DNA of 64,000 nucleotides, from the NCBI GenBank assembly GCA_035610365.1, contig CM069432.1:16430001-16494000 (forward strand), given 5' to 3'. The notes under the pieces were generated by a model. It saw nothing but the letters and a program-made list of their open reading frames with translations. It did no database searches and was not told where the DNA came from. The stretch comes from Aquatica leii (lineage: Eukaryota > Arthropoda > Insecta > Coleoptera > Lampyridae). Shown piece after piece: positions 1 to 11,367 of the stretch. Within the stretch, counting starts at the first letter, position 1, and the number at the start of each line of letters is the position of its first letter. The translations under genes were made by a program, and so were the position numbers.

Positions 1-54
1 TGACTAAACCTAACATAAGTTGCTATAAACAAACATAACGTTAACTTTTGAAGA

Positions 55-350
55 TACCGAGGAGGAGTACATACCCAGGTGGTCGGCAGATAAGAATTGC
101 ACCGTGTGGAAGCTTAAAAACATCCCAAAATTAGGTATTTCAATTAAACAAATTTCGAATTCAATCCAAATAATTGCTACTAATTGACCGTTGCTTTGTA
201 ACATAATCCAATGGCTCGAGATTAATTTAATTTTTAAAACTACATAAGCTGACTTCCATACACTTTGATGAAAGCAGCTTGTTATCAACCAATGCCTCAC
301 CAAGGTAAGATAACGTAATTTCCTGTTTGATAAAATGATTTAAAATTTTA
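55..350 (-). repeat. 3' LTR of gypsy element 1
   Basis: This block matches 4457-4778 in the same orientation, and the decayed gag-pol lies between the two, so it is read as the 3' long terminal repeat of a minus-strand element. The best-matching stretch runs through gaggtggtcggcag-type sequence into the aattgaccgttgctttgta core. The right copy carries about 28 extra bases (4679-4707) missing here. Outer LTR ends are blurred: no clean TG...CA pair or target-site duplication was seen. The many substitutions between the two copies indicate an old insertion. Confidence 0.7.
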
Positions 351-493
351 AATATTATGCAGGCCGGATTTTAACTTTACAAATTCCTCCCTAACAAAAC
401 TAGTACCTGTGGCTCAAAACAAAACAGTAATAGAAAAGAACTGAGGCTCACACTAAACACTACGTAAGTACAAAACTACTATCAAAATCAATC

Positions 494-1811
494 TTTGGAA
501 TTATCTTTCTTTGAGTCCTTTGCGTGCCATATACCTAATGACTTGCTATTTTTGTCGGATAACTCGTAAGTCCAAGGAGAAATACGTCGTTTAGTAACAA
601 AAAGTCCTACAAATTTTAGGGCAAGCTTAGCATTAAAATGTTTGCTAGCATCTGACAGAACGCAATTCTTCTTCCAAACATGATCTCTTTTATTAAATGT
701 AACCTAACGATGTCGTACGTTATAACCTATTCCACATCTTTTATATGCTCTTGTTAACTGATTTAAAATATCTTTCCTCAAATCTTCATAGAGCGGTAGT
801 TTTGGTGGTAGGGTAGTACGGTCTGGTTCTTCAAGTACGCTGTTGTCATCTGGTGGCTTTCCAAATACGTCACCATAAAGTACATGTTTGCGTCCCCACA
901 ATGCAAAATACGGAGTGTACCTAATCACTTCATGCTTTGCCGTTCTTATAGCACAACCTATTTTTGCTAAATGTTTATTCCAGTGACGATGGTTTTCTTG
1001 GACATAGAATGATAACATTGTTTTTAACACTCGGATCACGCGTTCTGCTGGATTAGCTTGCGGATTATATCGAGCAGTAAACAAAATTTTTGTGCAATAT
1101 TGAGAACCCAGATCCGTAAACATTTTACTTCTGAATTGTACCCCATTATCATAAACAATATACTGAGGAGTACCAAAAACTAAAAATATCTGTTCTTCAA
1201 TGATTTTAGCGTGTCCGGAAGCTGTTGCACTATGTAAAAGAAAGAAAAATGACATATTCGAAAACGAATCCACCACTACTAATACATACACATTCTCTCT
1301 CAAAGACCGTGGCAAAGGACCAACCAACTCTATCAACAAAACCTGCCAAGGCCTACTAACTATTGCTCGATGGGCCAAACAACCAGGTGGTTTCGTTTGT
1401 TCTACCTTTTGCGTTGCGCAAACGTCACATCGCTTCATGTGCTTATTTACATCACTCCTCATTCCAGGCCACCAATATCTATTTGAATCCTTGCAACCGT
1501 CTCAAAAACACCACAATGTCCAGCAGTTGGAAGATCATGATTTTTTTGGGAACTTCTAACCGTTGCTCTTTTGGCACTACTAATTTCCAAGCACCCGAGG
1601 GCGAAACAAGAGCAGAAAATTTCGTGTGAACACGCTTATAAATTCGGTCGTTCTGGATAGACCAATTACGATACTTATGAGGAAGTGCTATAATTTTTTC
1701 ACACATCTTAAGGTACAATAAATCTAATATAATATTATCCGATTTTAGAACTTCACACGATTCTAACTTGGAAACAGTTCTAGACAAAGCATACGGAACT
1801 ATATTATCCAA
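494..1811 (-). pseudogene. Ty3/gypsy integrase, decayed (element 1)
   Basis: Integrase at the C-terminal end of a gypsy Pol; it would join retroelement cDNA to chromosomal DNA. The piece at 1479-1811 begins with the end of the tether (ALSRTVSKLE) and runs into the zinc-binding region. The catalytic core is at 704-1462. There the usual first Asp is Glu (IELVGPLP), the second is kept in YDNGVQF, and the Glu is kept in NPQANPAERVIRVLK. Reading on through a stop near 715 gives the typical C-terminal end with RRISPWTYEL, close to 494. A frameshift sits near 1470. The stops, the frameshift and the Asp-to-Glu change argue that it is inactive. The family call is confident. Confidence 0.85.
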
Positions 1812-3180
1812 ACCTTTTCGATCTATGATATTTGCTAATCATACTGCTGTATCCTAATCTTGCTAATCGACCAGTTGGATTTTGCAATCTATTTAGCGAA
1901 ATTAAAGAATGGTGGTCGGTAATCACTGTAAAGCGGGTTTTTTCTACATACGGACAAAATTTTTCAATTGCCCACACTACTGCAAGACATTCCTATTCCG
2001 TAACCGACTAGGGGCGTTCTGCCTTTTTTAATGAACTACTTATGTAACTGATTACCTTTTCTCCATCATGATGTTGTTGACTTAAAATTGCACTAAGACC
2101 GAAATCTGAGGCATCCGTTTGAATGACAAATAGTAACGCAAAATCTGGACAGGTTAGTACAGGAGCCGAAATCAACTTTTCTATAATGCTTTCGAATGAT
2201 AGTTAACATTCCGATGACCAAGCTAACGGAATTCCTTTCTTAGTTAAATTTGATAGTAGAACGGCGAGGGACGAAAAACTAGGTATAAACCGTCTATACC
2301 AACTAGCCATTTCTATAATTCTCCTAACTTCTGTCACGGATGTAGGTACTGGAATACTCAATATAGAAACGACTTTATCCGGGTCAACATTCAAACCACG
2401 CCGATTTACTACGTAGCCCAAATACTTTAATTTCGACCTACCAAAAATACATTTTTCTTTTTTCAACGGTAATCCCGCAGAAAAAAGACGCGAAAGAACT
2501 AGTTCCAGCACTGCCAAATGTTTTTCAAACGAAGGTGTCGCAATAATAATATCATCTAAGTATGCAAAGCAATACGGCTCCAAATTGGATCCAATTATCC
2601 TATCAAGTAAACGCTGAAATGTTTCAGGTGCATTGTGCAACCTAAACGGCATACGCCTGAACTGAAACAATCCAAATATCCAAGTACTGTGAATGCAGTA
2701 ATCGCCTTAGCATCAGAAATATATATCCAAACTGTACAAAAAGTTAGCATCTCGGAGGCGGTCTAAAATCAACGAAATATATGGTAGCGGGTATGCATCC
2801 TTCTCCGTAACACTATTGACCTATCGAAAATGTATACAGAAAAGGTATGTGCAATCTTTTTTCTTTACCATCACTACTGGGCTAGAAGACCACGAACTCT
2901 TTGCAGGCCCAACAACCCCTAAAACTAACATATTGCCTAATTCTTAATGTACTTGTTGTAATAAAGCAAGACTCATAGGAAAATACCTCTGCTTGATAGG
3001 TTCTGACGTTCTTATTTCATGAAATACTAAATCAGTACAGCCTAAATGATCACCATTATTGACAGAAAAAGATCGATTTACAATTGCTAATAGTGCTTTA
3101 GTCTGACACGCGGACAAACCTTCAACTGCAGTTATCTGTTCCACTAATGGAGTCTTATTCCCTTTAAATGTCTAATTGCC
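1812..3180 (-). pseudogene. Ty3/gypsy reverse transcriptase and RNase H, decayed (element 1)
   Basis: The RT starts near 3144 with TDLVFHEIRT and EPIKQRYFP, typical of the RT N-terminus in gypsy elements. The palm is clear at 2203-2670: MPFRLHNAPETFQRL followed by the catalytic FAYLDDIII box, then the thumb-like KCIFGRSKLKYLGYVV. Downstream, minus-strand reading of about 1850-2200 gives the RNase H landmarks QTDASDFGLSAIL and [12 protein letters not shown]. Several stops and frameshifts break the frame (for example near 2190, 2680 and 2940). It lies between protease and integrase in the standard Ty3/gypsy order. Confidence 0.88.
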
Positions 3181-3228
3181 ACTACGAAAATCAGGTACTA
3201 CTCCCATTTTTCTCCAAAAATCGATTCC

Positions 3229-3540
3229 TTAAATCAAAGGCTGTGTAACCGAAGGTACAACTAAAGCATAAAAAATTCGAACTCTATTTTCTATACAAAT
3301 AGGAACAGAAACTACACCAGCAATACTACAAGACAACCCATTGACTACTATACAATTCGAAACAGCAGACGAGGCTAACAATACCCCTCCTACACTTTCT
3401 AAAATGACCCATCCAGGACATCCAATAATCGTACGTGATGCTTCTGAATCTAATAGACCACAAAAAGGTATACCAAAAATAGTTATTTTCAGATAGGGTT
3501 GCTCATCACTCTGTACACTAGATAGTATAAATTTCAAAAA
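3229..3540 (-). pseudogene. Ty3/gypsy aspartic protease, decayed (element 1)
   Basis: About 100 residues of a retropepsin-like protease. The active-site region reads FCGLLDSEASRTIIG, so the usual D-S/T-G triad has become D-S-E, which would abolish the active site. It lies between the gag zinc knuckles and the RT on the same strand. The length and position fit a gypsy protease. A stop at its downstream end separates it from the RT frame. Confidence 0.7.
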
Positions 3541-3611
3541 ATATTTTGTACGGTCTTCTAATTGAAATAGATTGTCCGAGCTTTTCGAATCAATGGAATC
3601 AGTAACTCGGC

Positions 3612-4404
3612 CTACTGTTTCCTGCCAAAGTTTCCCGACTTCTTACATCCGTCACTATTCGGGCGAGTAGTTCCCGGTTTTCCACAACCATAACAATGCA
3701 ATTGCTGAGACTTACGACAAGATCTTGCCGGATGACCAGATTCTCTACAATTCCAACAGACAATCGGTAAGTTCGAGGTAGATGAACTGTTTATATTACT
3801 CACATTAATTTCAGCAACAAAAGCTAGAACCTTTTCTAGACAATAAACATGCCAAATAAGACGTGAAAACAATCCATGCATAGCGGCAAGATATAAACCA
3901 ATCGATTCAGTAGGACCCATAGTACGTGTTTTAATTTCTTCTAACAATTTATCGTGTAATACACTGGTTGAAATTCTTCATCTTTCAAAAATCTACCGAC
4001 ATTGAGCCAACCCGTTAACGAATGCCTATGTGCCCTATACAACAGAAGTCCATTTCCCGACAATAAATTTGATGTAACAACAACCAACTGTTCGGACGAC
4101 ACGTTACGCGCAACACACAATTCGTCAACTCTAACCAAAAATGCGCTTATGGACATCGAATCATTTCCAGAGAATTTAATATTCCATTTCGTAACTGGAA
4201 CTGAATAAGACTCTGACTCACTACTGCTAAGCTCGTCTAATTCGTTTGGATTTTCAGGCGATATGCGACTCGGATAGGAATTGTCGGTAGAAAAGTCGTT
4301 CGCTTGAATTTCAGAATTTTTGACTCAAATTCGCTACGCAGGTTAATCAAATTTAACATTAATTGTCTTTGTCTTTACTGTTGTTTAGCATCAGTCGTAC
4401 TCAT
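3612..4404 (-). pseudogene. Ty3/gypsy Gag with zinc knuckles, decayed (element 1)
   Basis: Gag remnant. The likely original start is the ATG at 4402-4404 (MSTTDAKQQ, then a stop). The frame can be followed with breaks through SISAFLVRVDELCVARNVS to a C-terminal pair of Cys-rich motifs, CWNCRESGHPARSC and CYGCGKPGTTRPN. The first is a complete CX2CX4HX4C knuckle; the second is incomplete. The YGCG-type second motif is common in insect gypsy Gags. A frameshift near 3945 joins the two larger pieces. It sits just inside the 5' LTR as expected. Confidence 0.78.
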
Positions 4405-4456
4405 ACGCGCACAACGAGACAAGAAATGTGGAACAAGAGTAGACATACGCTTAAAC

Positions 4457-4778
4457 TACCGAGGAGGTGTACATAACCAGGTGGTCGGCAGATAAGAGTT
4501 GCACAGTTTAGAAGCTTAAAAATCCCCCAAAATTAGGTATGTCAATTAAACAAATTTCCAATTCATTCCAAAGAGTTGCTACTAATTGACCGTTGCTTTG
4601 TAGCATAATCCGATGGATCGAGATTAATTTAATTTCCAAAATTACATAAGCTGACTTCCATACACTTTGGTGAAAGCAGGAAAACTGAAGAATGTAATCA
4701 CAACGACCTTGTTATCAACCAATGCTTCACCAAGTAAATAACGTAATTTTCTGTCTGATAAAATGATTTGAAATTTTA
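4457..4778 (-). repeat. 5' LTR of gypsy element 1
   Basis: Direct-repeat partner of 55-350. Because the element is on the minus strand, this right-hand copy is the 5' LTR and would have carried the promoter. It has a 28 bp segment at 4679-4707 that the other copy lacks. Similarity fades past 4778 and no primer-binding site could be read confidently at the inner edge. Confidence 0.68.
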
Positions 4779-4963
4779 CAAATTGTGCCTGTGTCTGTGA
4801 CCTCGTAGCACTATTAGAAATTAACACTTTAAATATACCGAACAATTGCAAATCGGTTTATAGCAAACTTTGTCAAATTTTACGTCAAAAGAGTGAAGCA
4901 TAAAAGTGAATTTATCATTCTTTGAAATTGCATGTCAGCTTCAAGCGCTGGTGAAATGTTTGT

Positions 4964-5288
4964 GTGCGAGAAACCCAAAAACAGTCAACGTTATATGATA
5001 CAAGAAGTTTTAGAGTCCCAGGGATACTCAAACTTTGCGGAGAAAATATGGTTAATTGTTATTATCAACATGACAATGCGACGATGCCATGGTGTCCTAA
5101 CAACCAAGTGCCTCTGCTAGATTGGCACCCACAACTCTCCTACTTATCTTCTATTGAAAATATGTGGCACATATTAAAAAAGTGAGTTGCCGAATATCAT
5201 TAATGTACATCAAAATAAATTAATGTGTACAATCCTGAAACACATTAAATCAGTTCTAAAGACGCACGGTGGCTCAATAAAATATTAA
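4964..5288 (+). pseudogene. Tc1/mariner-type transposase, C-terminal fragment
   Basis: C-terminal part of a Tc1-like DDE transposase. The second catalytic Asp region appears as CYYQHDNATM (family: QQDNA). The region before the third acidic residue reads LLDWHPQLSYLSSIENMWHI, matching the usual DWPxxSPDLNPIENxW signature with substitutions, and the Glu is retained. After two in-frame breaks the classic end ILKHIKSVLKTHGGSIKY and a stop follow at 5288. The N-terminal DNA-binding part and first Asp are missing. A short TIR-like stretch follows at 5371-5399. Confidence 0.75.
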
Positions 5289-5370
5289 ATTTATTAATAA
5301 AATATCACATTTAGTTGAAATATGTACATATTTTTAATTTTAACTACGATTTTTCTTCTATTTTACAAAA

Positions 5371-5399
5371 ACTGGAGTGTGCATTTGCACATAGCTGTA
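5371..5399. repeat. Possible terminal repeat of the Tc1-like fragment
   Basis: About 80 bp past the transposase stop is actggagtgtgcatttgcac, which resembles the outer ends of Tc1-like elements and is itself partly palindromic (tgtgcatttgcaca). The matching left terminus was not found, so the element is truncated upstream. Confidence 0.35.
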
Positions 5400-6060
5400 T
5401 AATTGGAATTGTTGGTTTCTTATTACTGTATACTACATTTACAAATATTGTTGACTTTATATTTTTTTACAGGCGTCAATTATAAAATAAATTTACTTTT
5501 TATTAGTTTATATGTGTTCTACTTGTATTCTTGCAGTGGTGTAGACGTGTAAACGAGCACTTGTAGTTATTCTCGTTCTGGTGCTTTTTTAATTAATTAT
5601 AATTTGCACAGTAAATACTAGCTGATTTATACTAGTTTCTTTACCCACGCCACTCTCCGATATTAGAGCTGCAGCTGCATTTTTTCTTATTCAATAAATT
5701 TGCAGGTAATTGAAGTGCTTCATTCAAGTGCATCTTACATAGTACTTGAATAAATAAATGTTTTTTTCAATCCGACAAAAACTATCTATAGAAACCCAAT
5801 GTTTGTTTGTGATGGTTTTATCATTCATTCTTTAAAGTAGATCAGAATTTTTTTAAATTTTGCAACTCCTGGACATTTTTTAAATTTTACAACTTTGCTA
5901 TATAATATACTATCACACGCTTTTTTGTATTTTGATAGTAATGGAGATTGCATAACTTTTGTTTTAATTTTAATTTAAACATAATACAAAACTATCAAAG
6001 AAATTAGTTTAATTATAAAAAAAATACATGATATATAAAACCGAAACCAATTTTAAATAA
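5400..6060. other. AT-rich spacer, nothing recognised
   Basis: No reading frame, repeat pair or RNA-like structure was recognised. Homopolymer-rich AT sequence only. Confidence 0.5.
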
Positions 6061-6240
6061 TACAATAACAAAAATACATTTTGCAAAGTTTAAACTTGTA
6101 CTGTTAATGTTAAATAAATAAAAACCTGTAACAATTACAAATGTAACAAACTTTTTTAATAAAAAATGTTTTTGCCTAAAACTTTAATACAGTAAAAAAA
6201 CAGTGTATAATTTTATATTCTATAAAATGAATTATTCATT
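6061..6240 (+). repeat. Dispersed direct repeat, copy 1
   Basis: Matches 8323-8470 in direct orientation. Shared stretches include tactgttaatgttaaataaa-like sequence, then aaaacctg and a later aaaaaatgttttt. The two copies flank the TIR-bounded element at 6997-8281, asymmetrically. They could be remnants of an older element's ends or an AT-rich duplication. Confidence 0.5.
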
Positions 6241-6996
6241 TTTTTACTATAATCCTTATTTTAGCATTAAGGATCCAGGTAACTAAAAATTAATCTTTTT
6301 TTAATATTTTTCGAACCATATTAAATATACGTTTTAAAAACAGGCGTTAAAGTTATTTTCGGTTTGTAATTTCGATTTATTTTAAAATAAAAGTAATTTT
6401 TTTTAATTCTTAATCATTACAAATACAGTTTTTAAAGTACCATCGTTATCTGTAATTTTATTAGGTAAACTAAACAGCAATTTTTTTATTTAGCACAAAT
6501 TTTATAAAAGCTTTAATAGTTCTCATCGAAAATTTTATTGTGGTGTGTTGTTTAACACTACCCGACGTCGGTTACCAAGCAAGTTAAGATTACGTGTTAC
6601 ATTCGTGCACTGATGCGTCTATTTGTAGTGCATTGAGCACTGTTTTATTAGTTTTTGTATGTATTCGACCAAACTCGTAATAAAATAATTGAATTATTTA
6701 TTAAATCTAAAACTAGAAACTAAAATGTGGTTTTAAATGTAAACATTATTTATAAGATTGTGTTAAACTTAATTTGTTATTAAACAATTCGAATTATTTT
6801 CCAATTTTTATTTCTAGTTGTTTTTATATATTAAATTTTTTGTGAATTTAATAATGATGTTATTATGAATTTAACAACTTTAACAAAAAGTAATTATTAA
6901 ATAATCTTAGTTACATTGCCAACGGCAATAATATAAATTATTTAATTTGTTATTAAAAAACTGACATAATTTTTTTGTTTAAATGCCTGCCACGAA
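6241..6996. other. AT-rich spacer, nothing recognised
   Basis: No coding trace. A less AT-rich patch near 6555-6650 was read in all frames without recognising anything. Confidence 0.45.
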
Positions 6997-7356
6997 CCCA
7001 GTAAACACAAAATTGATAATGTTTAGTAACAGTTTCAAAACAAAAAAATTATGATTTACTCTTGTTTCAAACATAAAAGAAACCTAACTGCAATAAAATA
7101 GCTATAAGTCCATCGCTGTTTCACTTATTTGAATCAGTCTAGTTTCGGTATTTTAAATTCAATCGGTTGCAAACTAAATGTTGCATTCGGTTTACGTTTT
7201 AAAAGCTTCGTTCTTGAACTGATACTAAATGATCGATACATGTATGATTTTTTTGTTTCAATAATGAATTAAAACAATTCTTTCGATAATATAATAATAC
7301 ATATTCGAATGCACGTTTCAAATTTTATTGCACAATAAATATTTTTAAATACAATA

Positions 7357-7861
7357 TCACATTGAGTTTTTTACATATTGCAACTTTCCTGGATGTGGTC
7401 TTTTTACGGAAGCCTCGAAAACTGCATCAGTTACTGTTGGGTAGCAACTTTTAACCGCATCTGTAACATAGAAATAAATATTTCATTTATATACATACAT
7501 AATCATAGAGTTACACAAAATTAATTACATTTTTTTAATCAAAAACAACACAAACTTAATATAAATAGCACTTTAGCAATCATTAGAAAGTTATAAAAAC
7601 ACTATGAATACCTTTAGCTGTACATAATCGTATAGAAAACTTGAAGAATTGAACTGTAATTATAAATCATAAAGTATCATCAGATTTACGCAATAATCTA
7701 CCTTAACGCAACCATGTGTGTTAATTTACATTTTTTTATACAAATTAAAACATGATACATAAAGAACAGAAATGATAATAATATCGATTACATTTATGGA
7801 TTATAATAAAATGTTTCGACTTACCGTTTATTGTTCCATTTCGTAATTGTACACACAGCAT
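7357..7861 (-). CDS. Possible two-exon small protein gene (46 aa)
   Basis: The product is not recognised. On the minus strand an ATG at 7861 opens MLCVQLRNGTIN and reaches a consensus donor (aaacg/gtaagt, exon end 7825). An acceptor with a good tract (tttctatgttacag, exon start 7460) restores the frame and continues DAVKSCYPTVTDAVFEAS to VKNSM and a TGA at 7357-7359. The spliced protein would be 46 residues. An AATAAA signal lies about 30 bases past the stop. There is no ATG between the start and a tcagcatta initiator-like sequence near 7950, so the first ATG would be used. Alternatively these are the last exons of a longer gene: another acceptor (tgttcggttgcag) sits at 7873. It could also be chance. 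No TATA box was seen. Confidence 0.35.
7461..7824 (-). other. Putative intron of the small gene
   Basis: A 364 bp minus-strand interval bounded by gtaagt at 7824 and ttacag at 7461. It is AT-rich with no competing long frame. It is listed because it is what links the two coding pieces. Confidence 0.35.
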
Positions 7862-8322
7862 CACTTATCAAACTGCAACCGAACAAGTGAAAAGATATCA
7901 ATTTGCAGCGCAAGCGTTGACGACAGTAATCAAAAGTATAGCAACGACTAATGCTGACTAATCACAAAGTATTCGTTTTTCCTAGAACGATTCCACTGTT
8001 TTGAAAATAATTCAATCTTATTTAATTGATCTTTAAACAATTCTTGTTATTCAAAAAACATTCGGTTTTAATAAATCAGTTTTTAGACGGTTGCTGATTA
8101 TGGGATAAAAATTGCAAGTAGTGAAACGGTTTAAAACTGATTGTGAAAAATCGGAACTCTTTCAATTTATTCACTGTCAGTTACATGTAAATGATATAAA
8201 AATGGAACTAACACGAAACAACGTAATGAAACAATTGTTTTAATTTTGTGACTGTAACAGTTTCAATCCGTGTTTACTGGGAAGGCTTATTCCATTTTAA
8301 TTGTTACAAAAAAAAGTTATTA

Positions 8323-8470
8323 ATACAGTAATAAAAATACGTCCGAATTTGTGCTGTTAATGTCAAATAAAGAAAAACCTGGGACAATCTAGTAAAATTC
8401 AGTAAAAAATGTTTTTCTCTAAAAATTGAACATACTTTTATATTCTGTAAATTTAATAATTCATTTAACA
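8323..8470 (+). repeat. Dispersed direct repeat, copy 2
   Basis: Partner of 6061-6240; see that entry. It begins about 40 bp beyond the right end of the TIR-bounded element. Confidence 0.5.
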
Positions 8471-8885
8471 CTGTTTGTTTTTAAATTAACTTTTTTTTAG
8501 TGTAATTATTGTTTAATTTTGGAAATTAATATTTTAAAACTTTTAAATGTTTCTACGGGTTATGATTTTGCTATCATAATTATCTTTTCTGAATAATTCT
8601 CGTGTTGTGAATTTTTCATAAACTAAGCTTTTTCGCCCTTGATAGTGGACATCTTCTGGTACTTTCAAGCTGGTTTATTCCAGACTCTAAAGATGTCCAA
8701 CAAATGTTTAGCTTAAGAAAAATTTACAATGCGGAAATTATCCAGAACAGAAAATGGTAAAAACTTGCAATTGTTGTTAATTTTTGCATTGAAATTAGTT
8801 TATCCCCAAGGTATTTGACGTTGTGGTTTTAATCCACGGTTTTATTTAGAACTATTTTGAATTATGCGCATTTACAACAAACTTT

Positions 8886-9113
8886 ACAACGTGTTACCAC
8901 CCTTTTTCTTATCCGATCCCGTTGGTTACAACCACGTTACCACCGCTAGCTCAAATGACGGTGATTAAACGTAGTTGAAAATGCTATAATATATCAAAAC
9001 GAAAAAAAATAGGCGCTACTCTGTGCGTATTGGTAGAATCCTTGGTTCGGAGACACTGTCACAAAAAAACTAGGGAAAAAGCAAACAACTATCAACGAGA
9101 AAACGTAACAACA
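8886..9113. repeat. Dispersed repeat family R, copy 1
   Basis: Matches 56584-56833 in direct orientation over about 230 bp. The shared core reads gaaaatgctataat, then aaaaaaaataggcgctactct, then tccttggttcggagacac, and ends in atcaacgagaaaacgtaa. Copy 2 abuts a Penelope-like RT fragment, so this may be terminal sequence of such an element, but no coding trace is near copy 1. Confidence 0.6.
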
Positions 9114-9761
9114 TGATTGTATATATTTTTCGATGGATAACAAAATAAATTCGGTGCATAATAATTAAAGAAACGGCCACATAAAACAACTGCTTTCTAC
9201 AGAGATAAAAAATTTAATGCATTTTAACCATGGACAATCCATAACAGAATCAAAAATATACATCAAAATCAACGAAGCATTAACAGTTACATGCAGTCGC
9301 AAAAATTTAGTTTTAGACTATCGAGATGTGATCCTTTAAAACTAAAATAGCAACGTAATATTTACCCCTAAGTTGTAGTTCCTTAACGTGGTAGCTAGTA
9401 CCAATTGTCACTTTAGTAAATAGTGCAAGCTTGCAATCTTCAAATAAAATTTATCAAACTGGCTTTGAAAATGAGTAAATACTTAAAGATACTCGATCGG
9501 ATCGTTTACGTAACCTGCAACCGTTGTAGTTATTTAGAATAAAATATTAAGTAATAATCTTAGATACAATAAAAATATCTGACAGCTTAATATAAGTAAT
9601 AACGTTTAAAGCTTAACATTATTGATCGAGGTCAAGGTCTCTTTTGTACTGTACCCACTGAGGTTAATTGTCCAAACTATGCGGAATTAGAAAATGGTTT
9701 ATTAAGAATTAGACAATAAAGACAGGCAGTGAACCAGATAAATCTGGAAATAAAAAAAAAT
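9114..9761. other. AT-rich spacer, nothing recognised
   Basis: Non-coding by eye. A short readable stretch just before the piggyBac fragment at 9640-9760 could be its degraded N-terminal extension. Confidence 0.4.
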
Positions 9762-10458
9762 GACCTGATTGTTGAAGAAGAAGATTCTGCAAAAGAGTCA
9801 GAAATTTTCGAAGATGAAACGCTGATTCAACTTTATGAGGAACTTAAAAACAAAACCAAAAAAGAGCAGGTATAATATTTTTGTAAAAGGTAAGGACGAT
9901 CCTCTTTGGAAACAACATATGGAAAATTGCAATATTGGAGATAATATGATAACGCTATTACCTGGAATTCAAGGAAAAGCCAAGGAAACGAGGATCATCA
10001 TCGAGGTATGGGTTTTGATTTCTTCAGAAAATATCCTCAACAAAGTCGTTCTGTATAATATTACGTATATCGCTTAAAAAAAGTATGCTGAAACAAATAG
10101 AACTGCACGGCTGTAAATGCCAAAACTTAAAATCTTAATCTTATTTACATCACTGTAAAACTGAAAAGTAAATCTCGAGAATCTACTCGGAACAGAGGGA
10201 TTTCTTTCAAAATATTTTGTGTGACAATGTCTTTAGAACGATTTATGTTTATGCAACAATACACTTATTTTGATAATAAATTGGCTAAGCAAAATTTGAT
10301 AATCTAACCGCAATAAGATGGTTGTTTGAGGAATTCAACTATATATTACCTATCAATAAAATGTTATGGAGATTTAGAGGACGTTAGTCTTTCTGAGTCT
10401 AGAACATCTAAAATAAACAAATACGGCATAAAAGTGTATTCGTTACTAGATTTGTAAC
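9762..10458 (+). pseudogene. piggyBac transposase, N-terminal half, decayed
   Basis: Several frames stitched together follow the piggyBac order: an acidic N-terminus (DLIVEEEDSAKESE), then LPGIQGKAKETR and ENILNKVVLYN in the position of the family's 'LLExIVxxTNxY' segment. Next come KYAETNRTARL, GISFKIFCVTMSLERFMFM (family: 'FRxxMSxxRFxxLLRxLRFDD'), MLWRFRGR and NKYGIKVYSLLD. The C-terminal half and Cys-rich tail are absent. It differs clearly from the element at 11368-13841, so it is a separate lineage. Inactive because of multiple breaks. Confidence 0.7.
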
Positions 10459-11367
10459 CGTCGTTTGATCTTTGGCCGTATTTCTTTTGTAAAAGACCAG
10501 GCATTAAAATTCGTTTTATTCACTTTGTGTTCTTTAAGATCTTTTAAATAACTTTGCGTTAATTTATTGTTTGTTATTTTACGTTTTTAAATTCTTCTGA
10601 ATGTTTAATTGTCATGTATGCACTTGAATCATTTTGTTCGATTTTGTTGTCATACGTTTCAAGTACATTTTGTAATTTATTATTTCCAGTCTTTATTAAT
10701 ATTGAGTTTCAAAGATTAAAATTCTAACTACCTAATTCTTTTACTTTAGATATTTTGATTTTTGTAATCGTTGCATTTCTCGTTGTGAGAACACCAGTCC
10801 TCAAACTCGTGTTCTTGCGCGTTATTTGAAGTTTGCATCTTTTATGAGGATTTAGGCCACTGGTTTTAACTATGGAAGTGGTACCAAGCTTGTATAAATA
10901 AATAATTTTTGTTTTACGAGCAAAAGTAATGAAGAAGTGCATAGTTCATTTCCTACGAGATGGCGTTTAATACCGGAATGTTATAAAACTGTGCCAATTT
11001 GATTTATATACTTGTGGAAACAACTTCATAGTTTCCTACGTTTTAGCAGATTTAGAAAATATTTCAGACAATTACGAACTCTCAAGTTTAAATGGTATAG
11101 TCAAGATAATTAGTTTTACAATAAAAAATATCTATTTAATGCAGCTATAAAAATTTAAAAAATGGAAACCTAAACATATACATCGATTTTTGAATGCAAA
11201 ATAAATTCTACGTGCACCAATAAGTATGGTATTTAGAAAACGTTTTGATTTGATAAAATAGTAATCAGCAACAAGAATATAAATATATTCAAAAAAATTG
11301 TTTAAGATTTATGAAAAAGTTTGCAATAACTTAATTTACAAGTCAACGTACAGAAACTAAGCACTTT
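10459..11367. other. Spacer, nothing recognised
   Basis: The expected piggyBac C-terminal region was sought after 10458 and not found. One 72-residue open frame on the minus strand shows no motif and is not annotated. Confidence 0.4.

Larger units (their letters stand above)
6997..8281. mobile_element. 1.3 kb TIR-bounded element of unknown family
   Basis: The ends are exact inverted repeats: cccagtaaacac at 6997-7008 and gtgtttactggg at 8270-8281. A looser second block, a gtaacagtttc-like motif, lies just inside each end. No transposase motif was recognised inside, so it may be non-autonomous. No clear target-site duplication was seen (flanks cacgaa and aaggct). It contains the small spliced reading frame annotated on the minus strand at 7357-7861. 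Confidence 0.5.

Noticed and set aside
1200-1629. Two plus-strand open frames of about 90-120 codons
   Set aside because: They are antisense shadows of the integrase on the minus strand, which has clear family motifs.
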